This document shows positions 1 through 10,118 of a stretch of DNA of 64,000 nucleotides, piece after piece. The notes below the pieces were generated by a model. That model saw only the letters and a program-made list of their open reading frames with translations. It was not told the origin of the DNA and did no database searches. The first letter of the stretch is position 1; each line of letters begins with the position of its first letter. The stretch is from Candidatus Poribacteria bacterium. Its GTDB lineage: Bacteria; Poribacteria; WGA-4E; JAJDTR01. Made by a program: the position numbers and the translations under genes. The stretch is taken from NCBI GenBank assembly GCA_022827055.1, contig JAJDTR010000050.1:1-64000 (forward strand), given 5' to 3'.

Positions 1-196
1 AAATGTATGGTTATTAATTGCAGCGACTATTGAAGTCGGGAACGGAGCCGCGACTCGGAGATTGCTACTACAGTCGCAAAGGAAGACCATAAATGTACCC
101 ATAGATTGACGCTTTCGATTCTTTGAAAAACCTTGACACCGAGATGACCGCTTTGATATATTCCGAATGCTTTTGCGCATCGAATAACGAGGAAAA

Positions 197-2092
197 TTGG
201 AAATGTGGTTGACTCAAAATGCTGCACGCGCCAAAACATTCGCCGCACTTCTACTTTACGCCGCAGCGTCGGTCTGTTTTCATGCTCCCGCCTATCCCAC
301 CGATAGTTCGACTGCGGCGAACACGAAAATCTCTCACAGTCTGCGTAGTGCCACAACACATGAAAGATTGAAAGTGTGGGTGGTGTTCAATGACAAGGGT
401 ATTTCGACTGAAGATCAGTTGCAAACGGCATTAGACGCGTACAAATTCCAGATGTCCGAGCGCTCCCAACGTCGACGCACTCGCCGGTCAGACCTTCCAT
501 TCCCCGATACTAGCGATATCCCTGTCTCATCTTACTATATTGATACCGTGCTTAATTTGGGCGGAAGACTACGCGGCAAGAGTCGGTGGCTCAACGCCAT
601 TTCGCTTGAGGCAACCTCCGCCGAGATTGCCGACATTGCTCGACTGCCCTTCGTGCGTGCTATCGATCCGATTGAGGTTTTTGAAAGCACATCTCGACGC
701 TCGGACTCGCTACGGGGTTCCTCGCCTCAGGAAGCACCTCCCAGATTAGCACAGTTAAACTACGGGAATTCACGAGTCCAGATAGAACAGATTCAAGCCA
801 ACTTTCTGCATGAGTCCGGGTTCCGCGGAGAGGGAATGGTAATTGGTCTGTTGGACACGGGATTCAGCTTGGAGCACACCGCACTTCAGCGGGTTGATGT
901 TATTGGCCAGTACGATTTTGTCAACGATGACGACAATCCGATGGATGAGATTGGTCAGGACGATCCCGGGGAGGATGATCACGGCTCGATTGTTCTCGGC
1001 ATACTCGCGGCGAACGCGCCGGGAACTCTCATGGGAGTTGCTCAGCGTGCCAGTTATTTACTCGCCAAGACAGAGAAAACCTTTCAAAACGGGCAGGAGT
1101 TTGAACACCTCATCGAAGAGGATTGGTGGATAGAGGGACTAGAATGGGCAGAGGAGATGGGCGCGGAAATCATCTGCAGTTCGCTCGGTTATTCGAAATG
1201 GTACCGCTTTGAAGACCTTGACGGGAAGACCTCAAAATTAACCATTGCCGCAAATCTCGCCGTGGAGAAGGGGATGTCAGTTATTGTCGCAGCGGGAAAT
1301 CTGGGAGACCAGCCCCCTGGCGAACTCGGCTTAGGCGGACGCATCAGTGTGCCCGCCGATGGATACGACGTGCTTGCTATCGGCTCGGTTGACCGCCATG
1401 GTAGGGGCCTCCAATTCAGTTCGCGGGGGCCAACATTTGATGGACGAATAAAGCCGGATGTTGTCGCCATGGGGCTCGGCGTAACAAGCATCGACCCGCT
1501 GGAGCCGAGTCGTTTCATCCATAATTACCGCGGCACGTCGGCGTCCGCGCCTCTAGGCACGGGGGTGGCTGCGCTACTGATGCAGGCGTTCCCTCTCGCC
1601 TCACCTCGCGATATCGCCAGCGCGGTTCGATCGACCGCCTCCCAATCGCATGCACCGGACAACACAGTTGGGTATGGCATCATTCGCAGCCGCACCGCTT
1701 TTGAAGCCTTATTTGCGCAATTTGGTGAAACCGGAAAGCCCGAACCTAGCAGCCTTAAATTCCCTCCCAACTCGTTGCCGGTTACGGTCGGCAGCTTGAA
1801 ACACGGCGTCTTATTGCAGAATTATCCCAACCCGTTCAATTCGGAGACTTGGATTCCATTCAGACTGATGCAGCCGAGTCGGGTAACGCTTCGCATTTAC
1901 GATTTGAGAGGCAGTTTGGTCCATAAAATCCCAGTAGGAGAGCTTCCGGTCGGGAATTATTCGGCGAAGCCCAACGCGGTGTACTGGAATGGGCGTAATC
2001 TGAACAATGAACCTGTGTCGAGTGGCGTCTATTTTTATGTGTTGGAAGCTTCGGGAGAAAGACACGTGCGGAGTTTGACAGTGTTGGAATAG
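197..2092 (+). CDS. S8 subtilisin-like serine protease with C-terminal FlgD/T9SS-type Ig-like sorting domain
   Basis: Asp (LLDTGFSLEHT), His (DDHGSIVLGIL) and Ser (GTSASAPLGTGVAALL) motifs in order; C-terminus LLQNYPNPFNSETWIPF...SSGVYFYVLEA. TTG start at 197, ATG alternative at 203. Confidence 0.92.
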   Translation: MEMWLTQNAARAKTFAALLLYAAASVCFHAPAYPTDSSTAANTKISHSLRSATTHERLKVWVVFNDKGISTEDQLQTALDAYKFQMSERSQRRRTRRSDLPFPDTSDIPVSSYYIDTVLNLGGRLRGKSRWLNAISLEATSAEIADIARLPFVRAIDPIEVFESTSRRSDSLRGSSPQEAPPRLAQLNYGNSRVQIEQIQANFLHESGFRGEGMVIGLLDTGFSLEHTALQRVDVIGQYDFVNDDDNPMDEIGQDDPGEDDHGSIVLGILAANAPGTLMGVAQRASYLLAKTEKTFQNGQEFEHLIEEDWWIEGLEWAEEMGAEIICSSLGYSKWYRFEDLDGKTSKLTIAANLAVEKGMSVIVAAGNLGDQPPGELGLGGRISVPADGYDVLAIGSVDRHGRGLQFSSRGPTFDGRIKPDVVAMGLGVTSIDPLEPSRFIHNYRGTSASAPLGTGVAALLMQAFPLASPRDIASAVRSTASQSHAPDNTVGYGIIRSRTAFEALFAQFGETGKPEPSSLKFPPNSLPVTVGSLKHGVLLQNYPNPFNSETWIPFRLMQPSRVTLRIYDLRGSLVHKIPVGELPVGNYSAKPNAVYWNGRNLNNEPVSSGVYFYVLEASGERHVRSLTVLE

Positions 2093-2163
2093 GGGTGGAA
2101 AAGGAAGAATGGAAGGATGGAAGGAGTAGTGATCGGTAGGGAGTGGCCAGACCTGAAGAGGAT

Positions 2164-2194
2164 GAAACCGAGTTATCGGGAGAAACTCGGTTTC
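2164..2194. terminator. hairpin GAAACCGAGTT-N9-AACTCGGTTTC, possible terminator/dispersed hairpin family
   Basis: Perfect 11-bp stem in the convergent gap between S8 protease and M42 peptidase; related hairpins at 5557-5594, 8539-8570, 16111-16142, 29121-29152, 55241-55273. Confidence 0.55.
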
Positions 2195-2205
2195 GCCCCG
2201 GATTT

Positions 2206-3273
2206 TTATACGAGTGAAGCTACAGTGTTTTCGTCGAGTTTGGGAACCAGATGTAGAAGTAGATTAAGCGTCGCCAAATAGTCGTCGATGTTGATGATTG
2301 ACACGTGGCTATGAATGTATCGTGCGGGTACGCCCAATACAATCGAGGGCACGCCGCTTCCGACTTGGTGAATCGAGCCTGCATCTGTTCCACCGGATTG
2401 ACGCACCGCGAGCTGATGAGGAATCTGATGCGACTTCGCAGTCTCAACGACGAACTCACATAGCCGGGGGCTTGGAATCATCGTTGGGTCGTACAGCCGA
2501 ATCTGTACGCCGCCTCCAAGTCTTCCTTGCACGGCGTCACTATCGGTTCCCGGGGTATCGTCCGCCGGGGGACCTTCCAAGACGATGGCAACATCGGGCT
2601 GGACCATCTGTGCAACCGTGCGGGCACCACGCAATCCCACCTCCTCTTGTGCACTGCCGGAACCGACTACCGTGTTCGGGTGTTTACCGAGTTTTTGGAG
2701 CGTCTGAATCACGAGCGCCACCCCGAGACGGTTATCAAATGCTTTCGCGGAATACAGCTTCGGATTCCGCATCGGCATAAAGGGGCCGTACGGAACGATT
2801 GGACACCCGGGCACGACGCCAAATTCATCTGAAGCCTGATTGTCGCTTTCCGCCCCGATATCAATAAAGAGATTCTGAAATTCCATCACCTTCTCGCGCG
2901 AACCGGTACCGAGGAGGTGAGGCGGAATAGAGCCGATGACTCCGGGAACTTTTCCGCGCTTGGTCACGATATGCACACGCTGGGCGAGCAACGTGTGCGC
3001 CCACCAACCGCCCACCGGAAGGAATTTCACATACCCGGAATCCGTTACGCGTTGTACGATGAAACCGACCTCATCAAGATGAGAATCGAGAAGAACGCGG
3101 GGTTCGCGGGCCTCTCCATGTTTGGTGCAGAAAATGCTACCCAATCGATCTCTGTTGATTGGACCGATATGCGCGAGTCGGGACTGAAAGATTGCTTTTA
3201 CTTCGGTCTCATGTCCGGGGATTCCGGCAGCTTGGGTCAATTCTTCAAGTAGTTTAATTGATTGTTGGTCCAT
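2206..3273 (-). CDS. M42 family metallopeptidase (glutamyl aminopeptidase/endoglucanase-like)
   Basis: LLDSHLDEVGFIV, SAKAFDNRLGVAL, GSAQEEVGLRGA, SGGTDAGSIH motifs. Confidence 0.93.
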   Translation of the reverse strand: MDQQSIKLLEELTQAAGIPGHETEVKAIFQSRLAHIGPINRDRLGSIFCTKHGEAREPRVLLDSHLDEVGFIVQRVTDSGYVKFLPVGGWWAHTLLAQRVHIVTKRGKVPGVIGSIPPHLLGTGSREKVMEFQNLFIDIGAESDNQASDEFGVVPGCPIVPYGPFMPMRNPKLYSAKAFDNRLGVALVIQTLQKLGKHPNTVVGSGSAQEEVGLRGARTVAQMVQPDVAIVLEGPPADDTPGTDSDAVQGRLGGGVQIRLYDPTMIPSPRLCEFVVETAKSHQIPHQLAVRQSGGTDAGSIHQVGSGVPSIVLGVPARYIHSHVSIINIDDYLATLNLLLHLVPKLDENTVASLV

Positions 3274-3963
3274 AGTATTTCCCTTTACGATTTTTTTAGA
3301 ATGTCTCGAAATTCACATCCCGACGATAACGATTAGAACCTGTTTGAAAACCCTAAGCACCATTTGAAAAACGTCGTTAAGCCCTCCTAAAAAATTTCAT
3401 ACTATTCATACTTTTCATACTTTTCATACCAAAATGGAGATTAAAAACAGCGTAGGAAAGGCGCGGGAATCCTTGCTATGACTGGATTTTATGGCGTTTC
3501 GGTATTGAGGTCATTTAGACATTGTTATGAAATTTTGTTATGAAACCTTGTTATGAAACCTTGTCTGCCATTTAAGGCAATTAGAGTTTCAGCTTGACGC
3601 CTAGATGAACGTCGCTTGGGTCTTGAACGTATGACGGGTGACAATGTATTTTTTGAGTCGTTATTGAAGAAAGCATCCTCGAATTGACGATGGTTAATCT
3701 CATCCTTTAAGGATCACGATCAGGAGATTGTTCGGATCAGCCGACGTGCGTCAACGTGATTATACTCTATTTGGCTGACTCAATCAATGCGTCGAGATAT
3801 TTACCTCGGCACGCATCAATGAACAGCACGCTTTATCCAGCCCCCGCGCGGCGGGCTTAGGAAAAATCGTGGACAACCTTATCGAGATTTGGTAGAATGG
3901 GATTATAACAGAGGTTTACTTCTTGAGGTCAGCGTACAAGCTCAATCTGAAAGGACGCATTAA

Positions 3964-4695
3964 ATGGCAGAAAAGAACGTGAAGCAGCGGATGCGCGATG
4001 GGGAGGTCATAATGTGCGGGAAAATGGCACTAGCATCAGACCTTGCCGATGTTAGGGCTACGCTAGAAGCGGGTGGAATCGATCTTTTGCAGTGTGACAG
4101 TCAACACGTTCCGTTCAATGAGGAACGGCTCATCCCCTATTGTAACCTTGCCGAAGAATACAATGTCCCGGTTCTGTTTCGGATAAAGAACACACGCTTA
4201 ACCTACCAGATTGGAAATTGGGCGGATTTGGGACCCACGGGCTTCGAGGTGCCGCAAGTGGAAACCGAGGCTATGGTGGATGAAGCGCTGGATGCCCTTT
4301 ATTACCCTCCAATCGGTAAGCGCAGTTGGGGACCCGCTCACGGATTCGGGTTCACGCCGGACCGTGAACGTGTCGAGTACGCCAAATGGTGGAACGAGAC
4401 TTGTATACTCTTGTTACAGGTGGAGTCCGTCAACGCGGTCGCGAATGCAAGGAAATTCGCCAAAGCGGGAGTTGATTGTATCTCTTTCGGTCCTGCAGAT
4501 TTGACCATTAACCTTGGCACTTATCCGCACCATCCTTTGAGTCTACCATCATCTCCTCATCACCTCTTATCAGACGAGATTGTGCGCCATGTTGGCGACC
4601 AGCTTAAGGGAAGCGGCGTTTCAATCTGCCTTCGCGGTATCGCACCGGAGGATCGCGACAGGTATATTGACATGGGGGTAAACGTGTTCTTGTAA
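3964..4695 (+). CDS. HpcH/HpaI aldolase family protein
   Basis: GIDLLQCDSQH, QVESVNAVANARKFAKAGVDCISFGPADL; see finding on in-frame continuation to 4743. Confidence 0.8.
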   Translation: MAEKNVKQRMRDGEVIMCGKMALASDLADVRATLEAGGIDLLQCDSQHVPFNEERLIPYCNLAEEYNVPVLFRIKNTRLTYQIGNWADLGPTGFEVPQVETEAMVDEALDALYYPPIGKRSWGPAHGFGFTPDRERVEYAKWWNETCILLLQVESVNAVANARKFAKAGVDCISFGPADLTINLGTYPHHPLSLPSSPHHLLSDEIVRHVGDQLKGSGVSICLRGIAPEDRDRYIDMGVNVFL

Positions 4696-4801
4696 CGCTA
4701 CACTCCGGAGTTGCCGCAGCGAGTTGACATGTTCTCAGAGTAAAGGCATTGGTTGATTCGGGTCCCACGCGACGCAATGTAGAATTTTCATTTGAAAGGG
4801 G

Positions 4802-5233
4802 ATGGAGATGGCTCCGGAACAACAGGGCAGACACGATTTGGTGGAGTATCAGATACAGGACAATGTCCGCCTAGAGGTTTATTGGCGGGACGATCAGGCT
4901 GGTTATGGGCCTGCGGTGTCCATTTATGCCTACGATCAGGAGGTTTTTCGGCTCGACTGTTTCGGTGAAGCAAACGACAAAAAGGGGAAGGGGCACTGCC
5001 ATATCAACCTAAGGCAAACCAGAGCGCGGCAGTGGAATTATCTTCCCGGATCTGTCAGGGATCACATTGGGCAAGCGATGCACGATATGCGGGAGAATCT
5101 GAACTATTGTCTGCAGACGAATGTTGATGAGAGGATTCAGCAAACCGCGGTCAATTCTGGATCGTTGGAACCGATTGCTCAGCAGGTCGAAGCGAAGATG
5201 CTGGGATTCATGAATCAACTCGGTTTGGAATAA
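4802..5233 (+). CDS. hypothetical protein, 143 aa
   Basis: Open frame in an intergenic slot; no family recognised. Confidence 0.6.
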   Translation: MEMAPEQQGRHDLVEYQIQDNVRLEVYWRDDQAGYGPAVSIYAYDQEVFRLDCFGEANDKKGKGHCHINLRQTRARQWNYLPGSVRDHIGQAMHDMRENLNYCLQTNVDERIQQTAVNSGSLEPIAQQVEAKMLGFMNQLGLE

Positions 5234-5633
5234 CAGGAAGGCAGTGATTAGTGGTCAGTGGCTAGTGGTCAGTGAGTGGGATGTAAGCATCGTGTGACAG
5301 GGTGTGTTGGGTTTCACTGGGGTTTCGGAGACATTAAGCCATTCGAGCATTCCAAATCCAACTTGAATTTTCGGCTTTTTTCGGGAGGTTTCGTTCAACC
5401 CAACCTACGAGCTAGCGCTGAAGCAGTGGCTAGTGGTCAGTAAAAGCAGGGGAAACATAATACAATAGTCGTGCGATAAAGGCTTAATTCCGCTAAGAAC
5501 ACTTATCTAGATTTGGTTATCACGATTTGTGCGCATCTACCTAGGTTGCGAACGAAAAAAACCGAGTTTCCAATCCAAGAAGAAACTCGGTTTTAGGGTA
5601 AGTGAAGTCTACCTGACAGGGTAATTCGCGGAT

Positions 5634-6767
5634 TTATCGGCTGATTACAAAGCCGTCGGTGGCAACAGACTTGGCAAAAACGTCTTCATCTAACCTAAGA
5701 CCGAATCCGGGGGTGCCGGGAACCTTGACGTGTCCGTCGGAGATTTCGTAGTCGGAGGCATCCAGACCGGGGGTTGATGCCTCATCCCATTCGACGAATT
5801 CAAAACGCCGTACTTTGGCTGCCAAGTGAGCCGCGGCGTAGTTGCCGTAATGACCACCGTAATGATGAGGTGCGCTACCAATCTCCCATTCGTCAAGTTG
5901 GGGACCAAGTTGCAACCAGTGCGTGAAACCGGGGCTGAAGATGTCGTACTGGATGATATCAATCAAGCCTTCTCGCGCCCAATTAACCAAATTGGGTGAC
6001 GCATCACCTTCTCCATCAGCGATGCGTGTCTCCAGCCCCTCCGCGTCTAGCCATTCTCGCAGGTTCGCGTAGAATTTCGGATCCTCATGGAAGGCTTCCT
6101 CCATCCAATACACGTTGGCATCCGCCGTTCCACCCAAGACGCGTTTCGTCACACTCAAATTATATCCGTTGTTGGCATCTATCAGGATGGTCGCGTCCCC
6201 GCCCACAGCTTCGCGAACGGCGCGGATGACACAGACATCTCTTGCCGTTCCTTTTTCAAGGGGCATGTGCATGGCACCACGTCCGACCTTTATCTTGAAC
6301 GCTTTATGCCCCCGCGCCACCCCTTCCAAGGCTTCCGACGCAATTAGAGCCGCCGCTTCACCGTCATCTTTGAGGTGAAGGTCGTCGATGTATAATGACG
6401 TATCGTAGCAAGGCACACGAAAGACTTCATCGTTGTCGGGTTTGCCGCCCAAGAGTGCATAGACCGGTTTTCCGGTAAGCTGTCCCACCAAATCCCACAG
6501 CGGATATTCAAGCACGCGAAACCGCTTGTCAACACCGTGTTCCGGATCGAACATCCGGCTTAGTTTAAAGCCAAGAAGCGATTCCGCTTGTTCTTTGGTC
6601 AACGGCGACCAACCAAAGCCAGTTGCGCCATTATCGGCGGTGATACGGGCAATTCCCGGTCTAACCTGTGTTCCGTGCTCTCCCAAGCGCGAATTGCAGC
6701 CTGCTTTTCGCGGCCTGGTTCCGGTTAGACGGGTCCATTCAATTCGCTCAATGTTTAAGTTATTCAT
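5634..6767 (-). CDS. mandelate racemase/muconate lactonizing enzyme (enolase superfamily)
   Basis: KAFKIKVGRG, ILIDANNGYN, YWMEEAFHED, HHYGGHYGN motifs. Confidence 0.92.
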   Translation of the reverse strand: MNNLNIERIEWTRLTGTRPRKAGCNSRLGEHGTQVRPGIARITADNGATGFGWSPLTKEQAESLLGFKLSRMFDPEHGVDKRFRVLEYPLWDLVGQLTGKPVYALLGGKPDNDEVFRVPCYDTSLYIDDLHLKDDGEAAALIASEALEGVARGHKAFKIKVGRGAMHMPLEKGTARDVCVIRAVREAVGGDATILIDANNGYNLSVTKRVLGGTADANVYWMEEAFHEDPKFYANLREWLDAEGLETRIADGEGDASPNLVNWAREGLIDIIQYDIFSPGFTHWLQLGPQLDEWEIGSAPHHYGGHYGNYAAAHLAAKVRRFEFVEWDEASTPGLDASDYEISDGHVKVPGTPGFGLRLDEDVFAKSVATDGFVISR

Positions 6768-6850
6768 CGAACTTATTTGAAATCATACAATTATCAATAT
6801 ATAGTATTAACTATATATTTATACTCAACATATTGTATGTTGTTGAGATG

Positions 6851-6871
6851 GTGGGCAATGCCCACCCTACA
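6851..6871 (-). repeat. REP-like palindrome class a (GTAGGGTGGGCATTGCCCACC on minus)
   Basis: Further copies at 13861-13881, 14404-14424, 21065-21085, 48641-48661, 48835-48855, 49015-49035. Confidence 0.9.
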
Positions 6872-6882
6872 AAAACCGACTG

Positions 6883-6907
6883 TCGCGATTCGGAGATCGC
6901 TCCTACA
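6883..6907 (-). repeat. REP-like palindrome class b (GTAGGAGCGATCTCCGAATCGCGAC on minus)
   Basis: Further copies at 13829-13853, 14372-14396, 22665-22689, 35776-35800, 63256-63279. Confidence 0.88.
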
Positions 6908-6949
6908 GTATATCTCCTAGCCGACCTTGATGGTGGGCTATAAGAAAAG

Positions 6950-8281
6950 TTACCTCCTTGAGATTAAATGTCTGCCGCGATGCTGGCGGCATTGGTACAC
7001 TCCCCCATAATGCCGTTCATAGATGTATTCGTATACACCTTCCGAGACGCTACGCAGGATTTCTGTGCGGCGACTCACCCATGATCCGAAGGATTGGAAG
7101 CGATTCCGCAGATTGATTTTGGTCCTGTCCTCGATGATGCCGGTCAGTATATACGCGCGCTGTTTCCCTTTCGGGTCGGTGATGACCAGAATCCCGCTGT
7201 CTCCCACCATGCCATAAACCGTGCCGGTTTTGTTGTAGACGTGTACACCCCGCGGAATGCAGGTCTTGTCGTATAGGCGATCGCCCTTAGGCAACCGCAG
7301 ATAATGTTTCATTTTCGGAGAATGGGGAAGGCGTCCCAGCCACAATTGATTGTAGAAACGGTTCATGTCGTGCGCCGAAGTCATGTTTCGATAGGTTCGC
7401 CCGCCGTTTGGAATATATTCAACGATACGCGTATGCTCGAAATAGGGATAGTTCCACTTGAGGAGTTGATTGACGCGGTCGGGACCGCCAAGTAATCTGA
7501 TGAAATAGTTTGTCGAGGTGTTATAACTCCTCTGAATCATGTTTTTCAGTTGCCGGCGATTCTGGTTTGTGTGATGCAATCGTCCCTGTCGAACCTCGTG
7601 AAAATAGACCAACATCACAAAATTTTTGATAAGGGATGCCGCCATCATGGGCTGATCCTCGTTAATCGAGACAACCTTTTTTCCCTTAGAAATGTCGTAG
7701 ACCACAAAACTCGTTCTGTCCGTCGATGCCAAGCGACGTCGAAATCGATTACTCTTGATGTATCTATCAATTCCCGCCTCAAGGGGTGAGTCCACGGACA
7801 GGTCCGGCGACTGCGATTTTTTCACGGCTGTCTTGCCAGAGGGATTTTGGGGCGCTCGTCCGCGATCTTGCAGCAGATCCATGGCTTCAGTACTTCGCTG
7901 CCTTGTCAAATTGGCTTGGCATAGCAGCGGATTGTGTTGCCGAATCGGTTCAATACTTTCTATGAAGCCTACTTCCCCATTTTGAATCGGGCCGAAACAA
8001 CCGGCGCTGATGTCCACGCCCCCTGCGTTTCCTTCATACGGCTCATGAACTTCAGACGTCGAATCCATATCTGTACTAGACGCCCAGCTTAGGTTCATGC
8101 CGCAGTTGATGGTATCCAACAGCGACGATGATAGGAAAACTGCCGAAAAACAGACCAGTACCAACCGGAGTTTTCTTTTTGTTGAATTTATATTTGGATT
8201 TGTCCTCAATCGATACATAGTGTTCAAAATGAAATCTCTCCAGAAAGATCGAACGTTGGGAACGCAGAACCGAATCGGCAC
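6950..8281 (-). CDS. class A beta-lactamase-related serine hydrolase
   Basis: SLIK (SxxK), SYN (SxN position) and KTGT motifs in correct order. Confidence 0.82.
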   Translation of the reverse strand: MPIRFCVPNVRSFWRDFILNTMYRLRTNPNINSTKRKLRLVLVCFSAVFLSSSLLDTINCGMNLSWASSTDMDSTSEVHEPYEGNAGGVDISAGCFGPIQNGEVGFIESIEPIRQHNPLLCQANLTRQRSTEAMDLLQDRGRAPQNPSGKTAVKKSQSPDLSVDSPLEAGIDRYIKSNRFRRRLASTDRTSFVVYDISKGKKVVSINEDQPMMAASLIKNFVMLVYFHEVRQGRLHHTNQNRRQLKNMIQRSYNTSTNYFIRLLGGPDRVNQLLKWNYPYFEHTRIVEYIPNGGRTYRNMTSAHDMNRFYNQLWLGRLPHSPKMKHYLRLPKGDRLYDKTCIPRGVHVYNKTGTVYGMVGDSGILVITDPKGKQRAYILTGIIEDRTKINLRNRFQSFGSWVSRRTEILRSVSEGVYEYIYERHYGGVYQCRQHRGRHLISRR

Positions 8282-8806
8282 TAGCGGCGCCCCCGAGTGG
8301 TTATGGAATAAATGCGGTATAATGTAACAAAGGCTATGAATATCAGCTTTATTTGAATTATCGATTAGTGTATTTGTGGTTTATTTTCCAAAAAAATATG
8401 GTTAGTGTTGGGTGCCGGTAGTTGACATTGTCTGAACTGTGATTTATGGGATTTTGGTGATTGCCTTGATTGTCTATGACTAGTTGCCAGTGATAAGTCA
8501 GCTAGATCGTTATCTTGAGGTCACTAGGATTCAGGGAAGAAACCAAGTTTTCAAGAAAAAACTTGGTTTCGATGTGTACTAAATACTTAGCGAATAGACC
8601 AATTAGTGGTTCCATTTTAAAAAACATATGGCACGTTTGGGGTGGCTGGGCGGTTAGAACGAGAGTTCTATCGCACTGGGATCTACTATCGCGCTGGGAT
8701 CTCTATCGCGTTCCTTATTCAGTCACTTGATCTAGCCGCTCGTTTGATCGCACGCTACAAATTCGTTCCGAATTGGTGGTGACTTGCTAGGAGTTACTGA
8801 TTTGCA

Positions 8807-8830
8807 GGGGCGAGGTAACCTCGCCCCTAC
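8807..8830 (-). repeat. REP-like palindrome (GTAGGGGCGAGGTTACCTCGCCCC on minus)
   Basis: Perfect stem plus GTAG head. Confidence 0.8.
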
Positions 8831-8981
8831 GACATAGGGCCGCGCAACATCCCCGTTGTTTTCGAGTATAACAGACCGCCTTGACGTACACCAAGACGAA
8901 GACTCCAAGAACGGAGATAGGTTCAATTCGTTGAATGTTAATGTGGCCTATAAACTTAGCAGATAATTCGCTCGTGTCGGA

Positions 8982-10115
8982 TTAGGTAGACTGTGTCTCC
9001 TCTATGATTTCGACATTTGCGCGCGGTAACGTTATATGCGCTCCATCCTCCAGCTCGATTTCCAAGATGCGCACCTTGGCGCCGGTTTCAAGCTGTTGGA
9101 GTTCGACCGGCAACGCGGTCACCCGACCAAGATTTCCGAAGTAGGGTTCACGAATTACACGAATCGGCGTGTCAATCTCAAGTTTTCCGGCTATGACGGC
9201 GTCCTCTATAAGATGCTCGCTTGATTCGAAAGGAACAACAATCTCCGGTCGTACCACTCCAGCGCGAATTTGGGTTGTACCGTTGATTGATGTTTTAAGA
9301 CCTTGTCGTTCCTTTAGTAGATCGAACGTACGATCCGCCATCCGGATTTTTCCAAAGCCCTCGGTCACAACGAGGGTAATACCGATATCCTCGGAGCCGG
9401 TGATGGCGACACCGAGTTCATAACCCAAGAGTTCCCGGAGATCCTTGTCATCAATACCGCCTACAATCAATCCTCTGACTCCACCGCGAATCGCTGCTTG
9501 AATCGCATCGTGCGAAACAATCGAACCACCGACAAGGATCTTGTCTCGGTGTTCAGGCTGAATCAGGTCGGATGTGAGCGGCGCATCAGGGGAGCTGACG
9601 ACGACTTCCAGTGTGCCAAGGGTTTCGCCTCCGATACCGAATATTCCCTGAATGTAGGTGCCGTAGGCTTCGACGGTAACCCCGTCGTTACCAGCGATGT
9701 CGGTGACAGATCCATCTACATAAGCCCTCACCTCGACAGGGATTGGCGGCTCGCGAAGAATCACCTGTCCGGTGACGTTGGAAATGTTTTCGACCGTTCC
9801 CGAAATTGGTGAACGCGCTTGCGATTTGAAAAGACCGAATATCCCTTTCGTCTCCGCTAGGATTTCGTCCTTTTCGATCCCTTCTCCCACCTTTTTGGTT
9901 GTGTATTCGTCCACGTCGTTGGCGGGGACGCTGAGCAGATTTGCAATATTTACCAGTTGCACATTACCGGGGAGATCCGCCTTTGCAACGACCTCGTCGG
10001 CACGAACATTGTCGCCGACACCGACAAGAACTTCGCCTTCGAGAGGGAGCCTTCGCTCCTTGCGTATCGTCATACCTTTCGAGACTTTCAGTCCCGGCGT
10101 ATAGGCGTGCGCCAC
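8982..10115 (-). CDS. hypothetical protein with N-terminal barrel-sandwich-like segment and C-terminal KOW-like segment
   Basis: 377 aa; PLEGEVLVGVGDNVRADEVVAKADLPG resembles lipoyl/RnfC-type sandwich hybrids; RVIREPYFGNLGRVTALP resembles KOW. Confidence 0.75.
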   Translation of the reverse strand: MAHAYTPGLKVSKGMTIRKERRLPLEGEVLVGVGDNVRADEVVAKADLPGNVQLVNIANLLSVPANDVDEYTTKKVGEGIEKDEILAETKGIFGLFKSQARSPISGTVENISNVTGQVILREPPIPVEVRAYVDGSVTDIAGNDGVTVEAYGTYIQGIFGIGGETLGTLEVVVSSPDAPLTSDLIQPEHRDKILVGGSIVSHDAIQAAIRGGVRGLIVGGIDDKDLRELLGYELGVAITGSEDIGITLVVTEGFGKIRMADRTFDLLKERQGLKTSINGTTQIRAGVVRPEIVVPFESSEHLIEDAVIAGKLEIDTPIRVIREPYFGNLGRVTALPVELQQLETGAKVRILEIELEDGAHITLPRANVEIIEETQST

Positions 10116-10118
10116 GAA

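Noticed and set aside
27-359. 110-aa minus-strand ORF at the window start
   Set aside because: Overlaps repeat sequence and the protease 5' region; no domain evidence.
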